Shown in pieces: positions 53,806 to 62,397 of a stretch of DNA of 64,000 nucleotides. A model generated the notes under the pieces. It was not told the DNA's origin, did no database searches, and worked only from the letters and a program-made list of their open reading frames with translations. The stretch comes from Enterocloster clostridioformis (lineage in GTDB: Bacteria > Bacillota > Clostridia > Lachnospirales > Lachnospiraceae), in contig NZ_JAIWZC010000001.1 of the NCBI RefSeq assembly GCF_020297485.1, forward strand, positions 4,340,001 through 4,404,000. The letters are read 5' to 3'. Position 1 is the stretch's first letter, and the number at the start of each line of letters is the position of its first letter. The position numbers and the translations under genes were made by a program.

Positions 53806-55208
53806 AGACAAGGAAAGGCTACAAGGTATACCCGCTGACATCAGCGCAGAAGCTTCACTTTTACTGCCTGAAATACTGCCCTAAGAAGCAGGTGCTGAAC
53901 ATCGGTTCCAGCCTGACCATTCAGGTGGACCTGGACTGGGACGTGCTTAAAGACTGCATCCGGGAGGCCATTGCCCGCTGTGATACCATGCGCCTGCGCT
54001 TTACCCATGACAAGGAGGGCAACGTCTATCAGTATGTGGTGAAGGAGGAGACAAAGGAAATTGAACACTTTGACTTCACCGGCTGGAAGGAGGAGGACGC
54101 GGAGGGGAAGCTTCGGGAGTGGACAGAGGTTCCCTTTGAGCGGTATGATTCCCCCATGCACCACATTGTAATGATCAAGATGCCGGATGGGTACCAGGGT
54201 CTTTATATCTGTGTGGACCATATGACCATGGATGCTCAGTCCCTGATTCTGTTTTTCCGGGATGTGATTGAACTGTACGCCAGCAAACTTTATGACGAGG
54301 TGGACCATCCAAAGGAAATGTCTTCCTATATCAAGCAGTTGGAAAAGGACCTGGCCTACGAGGCCGGAAGCAGGGCCTGTGAAAAAGACAGGCAGTTTTT
54401 TCAGGAACTGATTGCTTCCTCCGAACCCATCTTCACGGACATCTACGGTCCAAAGAAGCTGTCAGATGAGAGAAAGGCCACCCGCAACCCGAAGCTGAGG
54501 GCAGCCACCAACACATCCGATAATGTGGAGGCCAATATCACCAACTTCCATCTGGAAGGGGATTCTTCCGGCCGCCTGCTGGATTTTTGTGAGAAATACG
54601 GTATTTCCATGACCTGCCTTCTCTTAATGGGCCTTCGGACCTATCTGCAGAAGGAAAATGACCAGGACGACGTTTCCATTACCACTACCATTTCCAGGCG
54701 GGCCACCCTGTCGGAGAAGCGCTGCGGCGGAAGCAGGATTCATTGTTTCCCGTTCAGGACCATTGTGCCCAGGGAGGACACCTTCATGGAGGGCCTTCTC
54801 AAGATAAGGGATGCCCAGAACCAGTATTTCCGCCATGCGGATTACAGCCCGACGGAGTATTTCAACTACAGGCATGATTACTATAAGCTGAAGGACGGCC
54901 AGACCTATGAGCCCTTAAGCCTTACCTATCAGCCCTTGGCCATGAAGTACGACGGCCCTGGTCTGGACAAACTGGGTGACATCAAGTATAAGACTGCCCG
55001 CTATTCCAACGGCGTGGCTGCTCACACCTTGTACCTGACCGTGAGCCACAGGGCAGAGGACAATGGCCTGGATTTTGGTTTTGAGTATCAGACCGGCGTG
55101 GTGACGCCGGAGAGGCTGGAGTATATTTATTACTACCTGTGCAGAATCATATTCCGGGGCGTGGAAGACCCGGAGCGCACGGTAGGGGAAATCATAGAGA
55201 TGGTGTAA
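53802..55208 (+). CDS. Stand-alone NRPS condensation-domain-like acyltransferase
   Basis: A 468-residue protein of the chloramphenicol-acetyltransferase-like superfamily. The N-terminal half begins YPLTSAQKLHFYCLKYCP and carries the active-site motif as VDHMTMDA (His140, Asp144): the second histidine and the aspartate of HHxxxDG are kept, but the first His is Asp and the Gly is Ala. A C-terminal half with FRTIVPR and SLTYQPL resembles the rest of a condensation domain. No adenylation or carrier domain is attached, so it works in trans with the ACP and AMP ligase downstream. It should join an ACP-bound acyl group to an amine or alcohol. Confidence 0.85.
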   Translation: MKTRKGYKVYPLTSAQKLHFYCLKYCPKKQVLNIGSSLTIQVDLDWDVLKDCIREAIARCDTMRLRFTHDKEGNVYQYVVKEETKEIEHFDFTGWKEEDAEGKLREWTEVPFERYDSPMHHIVMIKMPDGYQGLYICVDHMTMDAQSLILFFRDVIELYASKLYDEVDHPKEMSSYIKQLEKDLAYEAGSRACEKDRQFFQELIASSEPIFTDIYGPKKLSDERKATRNPKLRAATNTSDNVEANITNFHLEGDSSGRLLDFCEKYGISMTCLLLMGLRTYLQKENDQDDVSITTTISRRATLSEKRCGGSRIHCFPFRTIVPREDTFMEGLLKIRDAQNQYFRHADYSPTEYFNYRHDYYKLKDGQTYEPLSLTYQPLAMKYDGPGLDKLGDIKYKTARYSNGVAAHTLYLTVSHRAEDNGLDFGFEYQTGVVTPERLEYIYYYLCRIIFRGVEDPERTVGEIIEMV

Positions 55209-55230
55209 AAAAGAGGAGGATTACAAGGAT

Positions 55231-55461
55231 ATGTTTGAGGAATTAAAGGAAATCATCTGTGAGTATGTGGATGTGGCGCCGGAGACCATTAAGGAGAATT
55301 CCAGGTTTATTGAGGACCTGGGCTTCAATTCCTATGACTTCATGAGCATGGTAGGGGAGATTGAGGAGAAATTCGACGTGGAGGTAGAGGAACGGGAGGT
55401 GGTCAATGTAAAGACCGTGAAGGATGCAGTGGATTATATTCAGTCCCTGCAGGCAGAGTAG
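55231..55461 (+). CDS. Acyl carrier protein of the assembly line
   Basis: A 76-residue acidic helical carrier. The phosphopantetheine serine is Ser34 in EDLGFNSYDFMSM; the usual DSL is NSY here, which marks it as distinct from the fatty-acid AcpP. AAGAGGAGGATTAC precedes the ATG. It lies between the condensation protein and the AMP ligase. Confidence 0.93.
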   Translation: MFEELKEIICEYVDVAPETIKENSRFIEDLGFNSYDFMSMVGEIEEKFDVEVEEREVVNVKTVKDAVDYIQSLQAE

Positions 55462-55483
55462 GCCGAAAAGGCAGGAGGAAGAT

Positions 55484-56992
55484 ATGGCAGCAGAGACATT
55501 AAGGGATGTAATACGGCACGGCGCAGAGGCTTATGGAGAACAGACAGCATTCCGGTACAAGGTAAAGAAGGAAATCATTGATAAATCATACAATGAGGTG
55601 AACCTGGATTCCATGGCCGTAAGCCGTGCCGTGGAGGCCCTTGGAATGAAGGGGAAGCATATCGCGGTCATAGGCACCACCAGCTACCAGTGGATTACCG
55701 CCTATTTTGGAATCGTGAACAGCGGCAGCGTGGCAGTACCTATCGACGCACAGCTTCCTGCAGAAGCCATCTGTGAACTCTTAAACAGGGCGGATGTGGA
55801 AATGCTGGTATACGATGAACTGCGCTCTGACGTGGCAGGCGCTGTCCGTGAGAAATGCCCTGGCATCAGGCATGTGGTATCCATGCAGGCGCAGGAGACA
55901 GCAGGGGATGTGCTCTCATTGTCCCGTCTGATAGCTGAAAATACCGGTACATATGAGACAGAGCTATCCGGCAGCCAGCTCTGCACCATACTCTTTACCT
56001 CAGGCACCACCGGAAAGAGCAAGGGAGTCATGCTGAGCCACAGGAACCTGACGGACAATGCGGTCTGTCTGGACATGAAGATACCTGCGGGAACCGTGTC
56101 CATGACCCTGCTTCCCATCAACCATGTTTACTGCCTGACCATGGACATTATAAAGGGACTTTATATAGGAATGATTATCTGCATCAATGATTCCATTATG
56201 CATGTACAGCGCAATATGAAGCTGTTCAAGCCGGAGATCGTGCTGCTGGTGCCCCTTGTCATTGAGTCCATATACGGAAAGTTAAAGGATGCCGGAAGCC
56301 TGATACCCAAGAAAATGGTGGCAAAGGCCGCTTTTGGGGGCAACCTGCGAATCATATGCAGCGGCGGAGCCTACCTGGATCCGGACTACGTAGACCGTTT
56401 CAAAGAATACGGCATCACCATCCTTCAGGGCTACGGTATGACGGAGTGCTCGCCGGTTATCAGCACCAACCTAGAATGGGAGAATAAGAAGGGTTCCGTT
56501 GGAAAACTTCTTCCCAACTGTGAGGCCAAGGTGGTGGATGAGGAAATCTGGGTAAGGGGATCCAGCGTCATGCAGGGTTATTACAAGATGCCTGAGCGGA
56601 CGGCCGAGACCCTGGAGGACGGATGGCTTAAGACCGGAGACTTAGGGTATGTGGATGAGGACAAATTTGTCTATATCACAGGCCGCCGCAAGAACCTGAT
56701 TATCCTGGCCAACGGCGAGAATGTGTCTCCGGAGGAGCTGGAGAACGAGCTGAGCCGCTCGGAACTGGTGAAGGAAATACTGGTGCGGGAAAAAGATAAA
56801 ATAATAGAGGCGGAAGTTTTCCCGGATTACGAGTACGCAAAGAAAAAGCATATTAAGGATATCCGGGGGACGCTTCAGGAATTGATTGACGGGTTTAATA
56901 AGGATATGCCGGTCTATAAGCGAATCTACAGCCTGATTGTCAGGGAGACGGAGTTTGAGAAGACGCCGTCAAAGAAAATTAAAAGATTTTAG
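55484..56992 (+). CDS. AMP-dependent acyl/aminoacyl ligase
   Basis: An ANL-family adenylating enzyme of 502 residues that would activate a carboxylic acid and load the ACP. The P-loop is FTSGTTGKSKG (171-181); YGMTECSP, KTGDLGYVDED, GRRKNLI and the C-terminal catalytic lysine region TPSKKIKRF are all present. The overall pattern is closer to long-chain acyl-CoA/acyl-ACP ligases than to amino-acid-selecting adenylation domains. ATG 55484 follows GCAGGAGGAAG. A terminator at 57033 ends the operon. Confidence 0.9.
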   Translation: MAAETLRDVIRHGAEAYGEQTAFRYKVKKEIIDKSYNEVNLDSMAVSRAVEALGMKGKHIAVIGTTSYQWITAYFGIVNSGSVAVPIDAQLPAEAICELLNRADVEMLVYDELRSDVAGAVREKCPGIRHVVSMQAQETAGDVLSLSRLIAENTGTYETELSGSQLCTILFTSGTTGKSKGVMLSHRNLTDNAVCLDMKIPAGTVSMTLLPINHVYCLTMDIIKGLYIGMIICINDSIMHVQRNMKLFKPEIVLLVPLVIESIYGKLKDAGSLIPKKMVAKAAFGGNLRIICSGGAYLDPDYVDRFKEYGITILQGYGMTECSPVISTNLEWENKKGSVGKLLPNCEAKVVDEEIWVRGSSVMQGYYKMPERTAETLEDGWLKTGDLGYVDEDKFVYITGRRKNLIILANGENVSPEELENELSRSELVKEILVREKDKIIEAEVFPDYEYAKKKHIKDIRGTLQELIDGFNKDMPVYKRIYSLIVRETEFEKTPSKKIKRF

Positions 56993-57032
56993 AATGTGTA
57001 TTCTATGTAAATAAACATTGTACCGTGCGCTA

Positions 57033-57089
57033 TAAGCGGATTAGAGGAAATCAGAGATAGATTCTGCTTTCCCCTAACCGCTTTTTTTG
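57033..57089 (+). terminator. Terminator of the assembly-line operon
   Basis: AAGCGGATTAGAGGAAA pairs with TTTCCCCTAACCGCTT, with one bulge, followed by a T7 run. Confidence 0.88.
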
Positions 57090-57208
57090 AAGCCTGGAAA
57101 GGTAAAAAGATTACTATAAAAAGTCAAAGATGTCCATTCTAAAAACCATTTCCTGCCCTGTCCGGCAGCGGGAAGGGAAATCCGGGCAGAAATCAGTCAA
57201 AAAACCAA

Positions 57209-57647
57209 TTGTTCTTTGCCATTGCCTGTGTGATGAATTATCAGCCCTGTATATCAGCCATGAAGTGGTTTCGGGAATCTGTTTCTTTTTCAAAGGATTA
57301 TGGGGATATACCAAAGCAGATTTTGGAGTATGCAGAGGATTCCAATATGCTGCAGGCAATTGTTTCCTATGCAAAGCAGGCAGATGTGGGAATAGAGGAT
57401 ATGACTTTTGAAGTGAGCAATGAGGAACTGTCGCAGTCAGAGCTGCTTTTTGAAAATATTCCTGAGGGAATTCTAAGGGCATTAAAGGAATTTGCTGCTG
57501 CCCTGAAAGATTCCTCTGACACAGCGGAAATGAATCTGAGGGTGGGGGAATTAAAAACATCGTCTCTGCACAGAGGCATCAAAAAAGATGGGCGGATGGA
57601 TATTTTTTCGGGGCCGTGCCGGAGGTGGATACCGTGGAGGTGGAATG
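57209..57647 (+). pseudogene. RloA-type ATPase, decayed fragment
   Basis: An open frame from 57209 to ~57590 reads MNYQPCISAMKWFRES, KQILEYAEDSNMLQAIVSYAKQADVGIED and ends in KTSSLHRGIKKDGR, which resembles the middle of the AAA-type ATPase RloA. Then the frame shifts, and FGAVPEVDTVEVE at 57609-57647 looks like the C-terminal end of the same protein. Walker A and the signature motifs are absent, so the N-terminal ATPase half and much of the C-terminal half are deleted. Upstream, an in-frame TAA at 57140 confirms the truncated 5' end. RloB follows. Confidence 0.65.
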
Positions 57648-58145
57648 ATGGGGAAAAAAATCAAACCACTGATTTACATTTTTTGCGAGGGAGAGAGTGA
57701 GATTGAATATGGAAAGTGTCTGAAAGAAAGGTTTTCAGATGTGGCGGTTATAATGAAGCCGGTAAAGGGATTATTTTCCGAAGCAGAAAGAAAATTTAAA
57801 AAGGAAGCCAGGTACCGGAATAAAATAGAGGTAACAGATGAAATCTGGTTTTTCTTTGATGTGGACCACGACCAGGCGGGAAGCTGGAAGACGAATCAGA
57901 ACATTATGCAAACCTTGCAAAGACTGCGGAAACATTGTCCGGCATATGTAAAGGGGGATTCTGCCGCGACAGCGGAGATTGCAGGGCACATGGACACAGC
58001 GGTTCAGAATGGAGCATGGATTTTGCGGACTGTGGATGGTATTCCAACGCTGGAGGATAATGATGTACGCAGCCAGTGGCTTTATCAGTGCGGAAAAACA
58101 TTCACAACAGTCCAGGAAGCAATTGAGTTTTTGGAAAACCTGTAA
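57645..58145 (+). CDS. RloB-like protein, probably shortened
   Basis: RloB is the putative nuclease partner of RloA in a type of anti-phage system. This protein of 166 residues starts IYIFCEGESEIEYGKCL, the TOPRIM-like first strand with its catalytic Glu, followed by IWFFFDVDHDQ, the acidic second site, and ends in CPAYVKGD and AIEFLENL. The family normally has a GCxEYWxxLH-type segment between these blocks; it is missing here, so an internal in-frame deletion is likely. GGAGGTGG precedes two adjacent ATGs (57645 or 57648). With RloA destroyed, the pair is not functional. Confidence 0.7.
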   Translation: MMGKKIKPLIYIFCEGESEIEYGKCLKERFSDVAVIMKPVKGLFSEAERKFKKEARYRNKIEVTDEIWFFFDVDHDQAGSWKTNQNIMQTLQRLRKHCPAYVKGDSAATAEIAGHMDTAVQNGAWILRTVDGIPTLEDNDVRSQWLYQCGKTFTTVQEAIEFLENL

Positions 58146-58163
58146 AAGAAAAAAGGTAAAGTT

Positions 58164-58205
58164 AGACGCCAATCCGGTGGTTGCCAATGATTGGTGTCTT
58201 TTTTT
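58164..58205 (+). terminator. Terminator after rloB
   Basis: AGACGCCAATC pairs with GATTGGTGTCT, followed by T7. Confidence 0.88.
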
Positions 58206-58251
58206 GCAGATAATCAGGAAATGTTAAAGAAACAAGGAACGTTTTATTGTA

Positions 58252-58291
58252 CATAATACACAAATCACCTGCCAAAAACTTGTGTATTATG
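58252..58291. promoter_or_regulatory. Inverted repeat upstream of the sialic-acid operon
   Basis: CATAATACACAA and TTGTGTATTATG, perfect 12-bp arms separated by 16 bases, about 50 bp ahead of the -35 box at 58342. Candidate binding site for the RpiR-type regulator encoded at 63343 or a global regulator. No T-run, so not a terminator. Confidence 0.6.
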
Positions 58292-58341
58292 GCGGCCTGA
58301 TTTAAAAAAGATGAAAGAACTTTCTGAACTACAAAACCCTA

Positions 58342-58369
58342 TTGAAATTAAAATCAAACCTGCTATACT
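58342..58369 (+). promoter_or_regulatory. Promoter of the sialic-acid operon
   Basis: TTGAAA at 58342-58347, 16-bp spacer, TATACT at 58364-58369, 64 bases before nanE. No gene is seen in 58206-58433. Confidence 0.65.
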
Positions 58370-58433
58370 TTAGCTACAAGAGATGAGCGGCCGGAACAAG
58401 GCTGCTAAGTACTCATAACAAGGAGGAACTCAT

Positions 58434-59120
58434 ATGAACGAAAAGATAGAGAGCCTGAAGGGTAAGCTGATTGTATCCTGCCAGGCCCTGCCCCATGAGC
58501 CGCTTCATTCGGCCTTTATCATGGGCCGGATGGCATTGGCTGCCAAGGAGGGCGGAGCATATGGCATCCGCGCCAATACCAAGGAGGATATCGCTGAAAT
58601 CCAGACCCAGGTTGACCTGCCTGTCATCGGCATCGTGAAACGTGACTATGAGGACAGCAAGGTATACATCACGCCTACCATGAAGGAAATCAACGAGCTG
58701 ATGGAGGTTAAACCGGAGATCATTGCCCTGGACGCCACCGGCGACCTGAGGCCGGGCGGCAGGACCCTGGATGAATTTTACAGGGAAATCCGGAAAAGCT
58801 ATCCGGGACAGCTGCTGATGGCAGACTGTTCTACTGTGGAGGAAGCCCTTCACGCAGACCAGCTTGGGTTTGACTTTATCGGAACCACGCTGGTAGGATA
58901 TACGGATCAGAGCAGAAACCTTAAAATTGAATCCAATGATTTTGAAATTATCCGCCGGATTGTGGCAACGGTGAAACACCGCGTCATTGCCGAAGGGAAC
59001 ATCAACACGCCGGAAAAGGCAAAGAGGGTCATTGAACTGGGGGCTTTCAGCGTGGTGGTTGGTTCCATTATCACCAGGCCCCAGCTGATTACAAAGTCCT
59101 TTGCACAGGCGCTGGATTAG
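58434..59120 (+). CDS. nanE: N-acylglucosamine-6-phosphate 2-epimerase
   Basis: Converts N-acetylmannosamine-6-phosphate to N-acetylglucosamine-6-phosphate in sialic-acid use. A 228-residue TIM-barrel enzyme: LIVSCQALPHEPLHS, GAYGIRANTKEDIAEI, LPVIGIVKRDY, ITPTMKEI, IALDATGDLRPGG, LMADCSTVEEA, VIAEGNINTPEKA and VVVGSIITRP are the NanE signatures. AAGGAGGAACTC precedes the ATG. First gene of the nan operon. Confidence 0.97.
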   Translation: MNEKIESLKGKLIVSCQALPHEPLHSAFIMGRMALAAKEGGAYGIRANTKEDIAEIQTQVDLPVIGIVKRDYEDSKVYITPTMKEINELMEVKPEIIALDATGDLRPGGRTLDEFYREIRKSYPGQLLMADCSTVEEALHADQLGFDFIGTTLVGYTDQSRNLKIESNDFEIIRRIVATVKHRVIAEGNINTPEKAKRVIELGAFSVVVGSIITRPQLITKSFAQALD

Positions 59121-59186
59121 TACAAACATGTTAACCATTTCATAATAAAGGGGACCGAACAGGTCATTGAAAGGAGAAGTAAGATT

Positions 59187-60104
59187 ATGGCAAACTTAGA
59201 AAAGTACAAAGGTGTTATTCCTGCATTTTACGCATGCTACGACGCGGAGGGAAATGTGAGCCCGGAGAGGGTAAGGGCTCTGACTGAGTACCACATCAGA
59301 AAAGGCGTTAAGGGCGTTTATGTGAACGGATCTTCAGGAGAGTGCATCTACCAGAGCCTGGAAGACCGCAAGATTACACTGGAGAATGTAATGGCGGCTG
59401 CCAAGGGCAGGCTGACGGTTATCGCACATGTGGGCTGCAATAATACCAAGGACAGCGTAGAGCTGGCTAAACATGCGGAGAGCCTTGGCGTTGACGCCAT
59501 CGCATCCATTCCGCCCATCTACTTCCATCTGCCTGAGTATGCAATTGCCGCTTACTGGAACGCCATGAGCCAGGCAGCTCCCAACACGGATTTTATTATC
59601 TATAACATTCCGCAGCTGGCAGGCGTGGCCCTGACACAGAGCCTGTTTGCCGAGATGAGGAAGAATCCAAGGGTCATCGGCGTGAAGAATTCCTCCATGC
59701 CTGTACAGGACATCCAGATGTTCAAGCTGGCAGGCGGGGATGACTACATCATCTTCAATGGTCCGGACGAGCAGTTTATCAGCGGCCGCGTCATCGGCGC
59801 TGAGGCCGGTATCGGCGGAACCTACGGCGTGATGCCCGAACTGTTCCTCAAGATGGATGAACTGGTGAAGGCAGGAAAGATGGAAGAAGCCATGAGGGTA
59901 CAGTACGCTGCCAACGACATTATCTACAAGATGTGTTCCGGACACGGCAACATGTACGGTATGATTAAAGAGATGCTGCGCATCAATGAGTCTCTGGACC
60001 TGGGCGGAGTCAGGGAGCCGCTGCCGCAGCTGATTGAATCCGACCTTGCCATTGCACAGGAAGCGGCCCGCATGGTGAAGGAAGCGGTTGCGGCATACTG
60101 CTAA
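59187..60104 (+). CDS. nanA: N-acetylneuraminate lyase
   Basis: Class I aldolase that splits sialic acid to N-acetylmannosamine and pyruvate. The 305-residue protein of the DapA/NanA family has GSSGE (48-52), Tyr139 in IIYNIPQLAG and the Schiff-base Lys167 in VIGVKNSS. The context (nanE, ROK kinase, YhcH) decides for sialic-acid lyase over dihydrodipicolinate synthase. AAAGGAGAAG precedes the ATG. Confidence 0.94.
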   Translation: MANLEKYKGVIPAFYACYDAEGNVSPERVRALTEYHIRKGVKGVYVNGSSGECIYQSLEDRKITLENVMAAAKGRLTVIAHVGCNNTKDSVELAKHAESLGVDAIASIPPIYFHLPEYAIAAYWNAMSQAAPNTDFIIYNIPQLAGVALTQSLFAEMRKNPRVIGVKNSSMPVQDIQMFKLAGGDDYIIFNGPDEQFISGRVIGAEAGIGGTYGVMPELFLKMDELVKAGKMEEAMRVQYAANDIIYKMCSGHGNMYGMIKEMLRINESLDLGGVREPLPQLIESDLAIAQEAARMVKEAVAAYC

Positions 60105-60135
60105 GCAGTGTGCGGTACCGGAGGTAAAAGTGAAT

Positions 60136-60179
60136 GGTCCCCGGTCCTTTCTGGAGGGAGAAAGGGCCGGCGCGGGACC
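60136..60179 (+). other. Intercistronic hairpin nanA-symporter
   Basis: GGTCCC.GG.CCTTTCT pairs with AGAAAGGGCCGG..GGGACC; no T-run. May balance enzyme and transporter expression. Confidence 0.55.
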
Positions 60180-60246
60180 GGAGGGCGTTTGGGAAAGGGA
60201 GGATGTTTCCCGGGTTTTCCGTATAGCAAAGAAGGGAGATTGATTT

Positions 60247-61749
60247 ATGCAGGGTTTTACTACAATTGATTTGATTATCCTGGTTGTTTATCTTGCGGCT
60301 GTATTATTTGCCGGACTCTACTTCTCCAAAAAGGAGATGAAGGGAAAAGAGTTCTTTAAGGGAGACGGCACCATTCCGTGGTGGGTTACTTCCGTTTCCA
60401 TATTCGCAACATTATTAAGTCCTATTTCCTTCCTGTCACTGGCAGGAAATTCCTATGCAGGGACATGGATTATGTGGTTCGCACAGTTAGGAATGATTGT
60501 GGCCATCCCCATTACCATTAAGTTCTTCCTGCCAATCTACAGCAAGCTGGACATCGACACAGCCTACCACTATCTTGAAATCCGTTTCGGAAGCAAAGGC
60601 CTGCGTGTCCTGGGCGCTGTCATGTTCATCATATACCAGGTGGGCCGCATGTCCATCATCATGTATCTTCCGTCCATGGTTCTGGCCAGCCTGACGGGCA
60701 TCAATGTAAACATACTGATTATTGCCATGGGCGTAATTGCCATCATTTATTCCTATACAGGCGGACTGAAATCCGTTCTCTGGACAGACTTCATCCAGGG
60801 CAGCGTTCTTCTGGTAGGCGTTACCTTTGCCCTGTTTTATCTGGCAGGCGGTATCAACGGCGGATTCGGAGCCATCTTCCAGTCCATGGCCGGAGGTAAG
60901 TTCCTGGCATCTGATCAGCCGATTTTCAATCCCAATATACTGAAGGACAGCGTATTCCTGCTGATTGTGGGAGCCGGTCTTAACACCTGTTCCTCCTATG
61001 TATCCAGCCAGGATATTGTGCAGCGTTTCACCACCACCACAGACATGAAGAAACTGAACAAGATGATGCTGACCAACGGCGCGCTGTCCATCTTCATCGC
61101 AACCGTATTTTACCTCATCGGTACAGGCCTGTATGTATTTTACAGCCAGAATGCACTTCCGCCGGCAGCACAGCAGGACCAGATTTTCGCCTCCTATATT
61201 GCTTATCAGCTTCCGGTAGGTATCACAGGACTGCTTCTGGCAGCCATCTATGCGGCATCCCAGTCCACTCTGTCCACCGGCCTTAACTCAGTAGCAACCA
61301 GCTGGACCCTGGATATCCAGGAGCGTCTCTCCAGAAAGAAGATGAGCTTTGCCCTTCAGACAAGAATCGCGCAGTACGTATCCCTGGGAGTGGGTGTTGT
61401 GGCCATCCTGGTGTCCATGGTACTGGCAAACGGCGAAATCAAGTCAGCATATGAGTGGTTCAACGGTTTCATGGGACTGGTGTTAGGCGTGTTGGGCGGC
61501 ACATTTGCCCTGGGTACATTCACAAAGGTGGCAAATGCAAAGGGCGCTTACGTGGCATTCTTTGTGGCAGCCGTTACCATGGTCTGCATCAAGTACATGA
61601 CTCCCGCGGGCTCTGTATCCATCTGGTCCTATTCCATCATCTCCATCGCCATTTCCCTGGTAGTGGGAATTCCGGTGAGCATGATTACAAGAAAGCTGGA
61701 TGGGGATACATCCAAGCCGGTAAAGGACGCTACGATTTACCACAATTAA
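60247..61749 (+). CDS. Sodium:solute symporter, probable sialic acid transporter
   Basis: A 500-residue SSS-family transporter with about thirteen helices. Recognisable elements: VYLAAVLFAGLYFSKKEMKGKEFF after helix 1, IPWWVTSVSIFATLLSPISFL, YTGGLKSVLWTDFIQG and CSSYVSSQDIVQRF. Sodium-driven SSS proteins are known sialic acid importers, and the gene lies inside the nan operon, so Neu5Ac or a related sugar acid is the likely cargo. Strong start site AGAAGGGAG. Confidence 0.93.
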   Translation: MQGFTTIDLIILVVYLAAVLFAGLYFSKKEMKGKEFFKGDGTIPWWVTSVSIFATLLSPISFLSLAGNSYAGTWIMWFAQLGMIVAIPITIKFFLPIYSKLDIDTAYHYLEIRFGSKGLRVLGAVMFIIYQVGRMSIIMYLPSMVLASLTGINVNILIIAMGVIAIIYSYTGGLKSVLWTDFIQGSVLLVGVTFALFYLAGGINGGFGAIFQSMAGGKFLASDQPIFNPNILKDSVFLLIVGAGLNTCSSYVSSQDIVQRFTTTTDMKKLNKMMLTNGALSIFIATVFYLIGTGLYVFYSQNALPPAAQQDQIFASYIAYQLPVGITGLLLAAIYAASQSTLSTGLNSVATSWTLDIQERLSRKKMSFALQTRIAQYVSLGVGVVAILVSMVLANGEIKSAYEWFNGFMGLVLGVLGGTFALGTFTKVANAKGAYVAFFVAAVTMVCIKYMTPAGSVSIWSYSIISIAISLVVGIPVSMITRKLDGDTSKPVKDATIYHN

Positions 61750-61772
61750 TGATTCGCTGACAGGAGGTAATC

Positions 61773-62228
61773 ATGATATTTGGAAACATCACACAGGAAA
61801 AGACATATGCCTTTCTTCCTGAGGATTTAAAGGAATGCTTTGCCTATGCAAAGGAACACGATTTGGTATCCTATGAAAAGGGCAGCCATCCCATTGACGG
61901 CGAGAGACTGTTTGTCAATGTGGTGGAGTATGAGACTACCCGGCCGGAGAACCGTTTCTGGGAAGCCCACAGGAATTACCTGGATGTGCATTTAATGCTT
62001 GACGGCCAGGAGCAGATTGATTTAAACTTTATTGAGAATATGGAGCAGAAGGAATTTGTGGAGAAGGACGACTTCCTTCCCATGGACGGCGGGTCCAACA
62101 GCCATGTAGTACTCCGGGCAGGCGATTTCCTGATTTGCTACCCGGAGGACGGGCACCGCACAGCCGTGGCCGTTGACGAATCTGAGAAAATCAAGAAGGC
62201 CATATTTAAGGTGCGGATTGACCATTAA
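61773..62228 (+). CDS. YhcH/YjgK/YiaL family protein (NanQ-type sugar anomerase)
   Basis: A 151-residue cupin-like protein with the family marks GERLFVNVVEYETTRPENRFWEAH (in parts), YLDVHLMLDGQEQI and FLICYPEDGHRTAVAVDESEKIKKAIFKV. E. coli YhcH (NanQ) speeds anomer interconversion of sialic acid. Within this operon the same job is expected. TGACAGGAGGTAATC precedes the ATG. Confidence 0.93.
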   Translation: MIFGNITQEKTYAFLPEDLKECFAYAKEHDLVSYEKGSHPIDGERLFVNVVEYETTRPENRFWEAHRNYLDVHLMLDGQEQIDLNFIENMEQKEFVEKDDFLPMDGGSNSHVVLRAGDFLICYPEDGHRTAVAVDESEKIKKAIFKVRIDH

Positions 62229-62250
62229 AAGCATATAAACCCGGAGACAG

Positions 62251-62318
62251 AGGCAAACCAAAGACCCTGGAGCGCGGGACGGAGCATCCGTTTTGCGCCC
62301 CGGGCAGGTTTGCCTTTT
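62251..62318 (+). terminator. Attenuator-like hairpin before the ROK gene
   Basis: AGGCAAACC and GGTTTGCCT arms, closing an inner GAGCGCGGGACGGA/TCCGTTTTGCGCCC stem, then TTTT. It lies inside the operon, so it may only partly stop transcription. Confidence 0.65.
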
Positions 62319-62397
62319 GCGGCAGGTCAGCGGAAGGAAAATGTCAGAACAAGAGGCAGGACAGGATGAAAAGAAGGTTTAAAGGAGCGGTGTCACG

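Noticed and set aside
57114..57560. 148-codon minus-strand frame across the RloA relic
   Set aside because: Pro/His/Leu-rich shadow frame; the plus strand carries the recognisable ATPase fragment.
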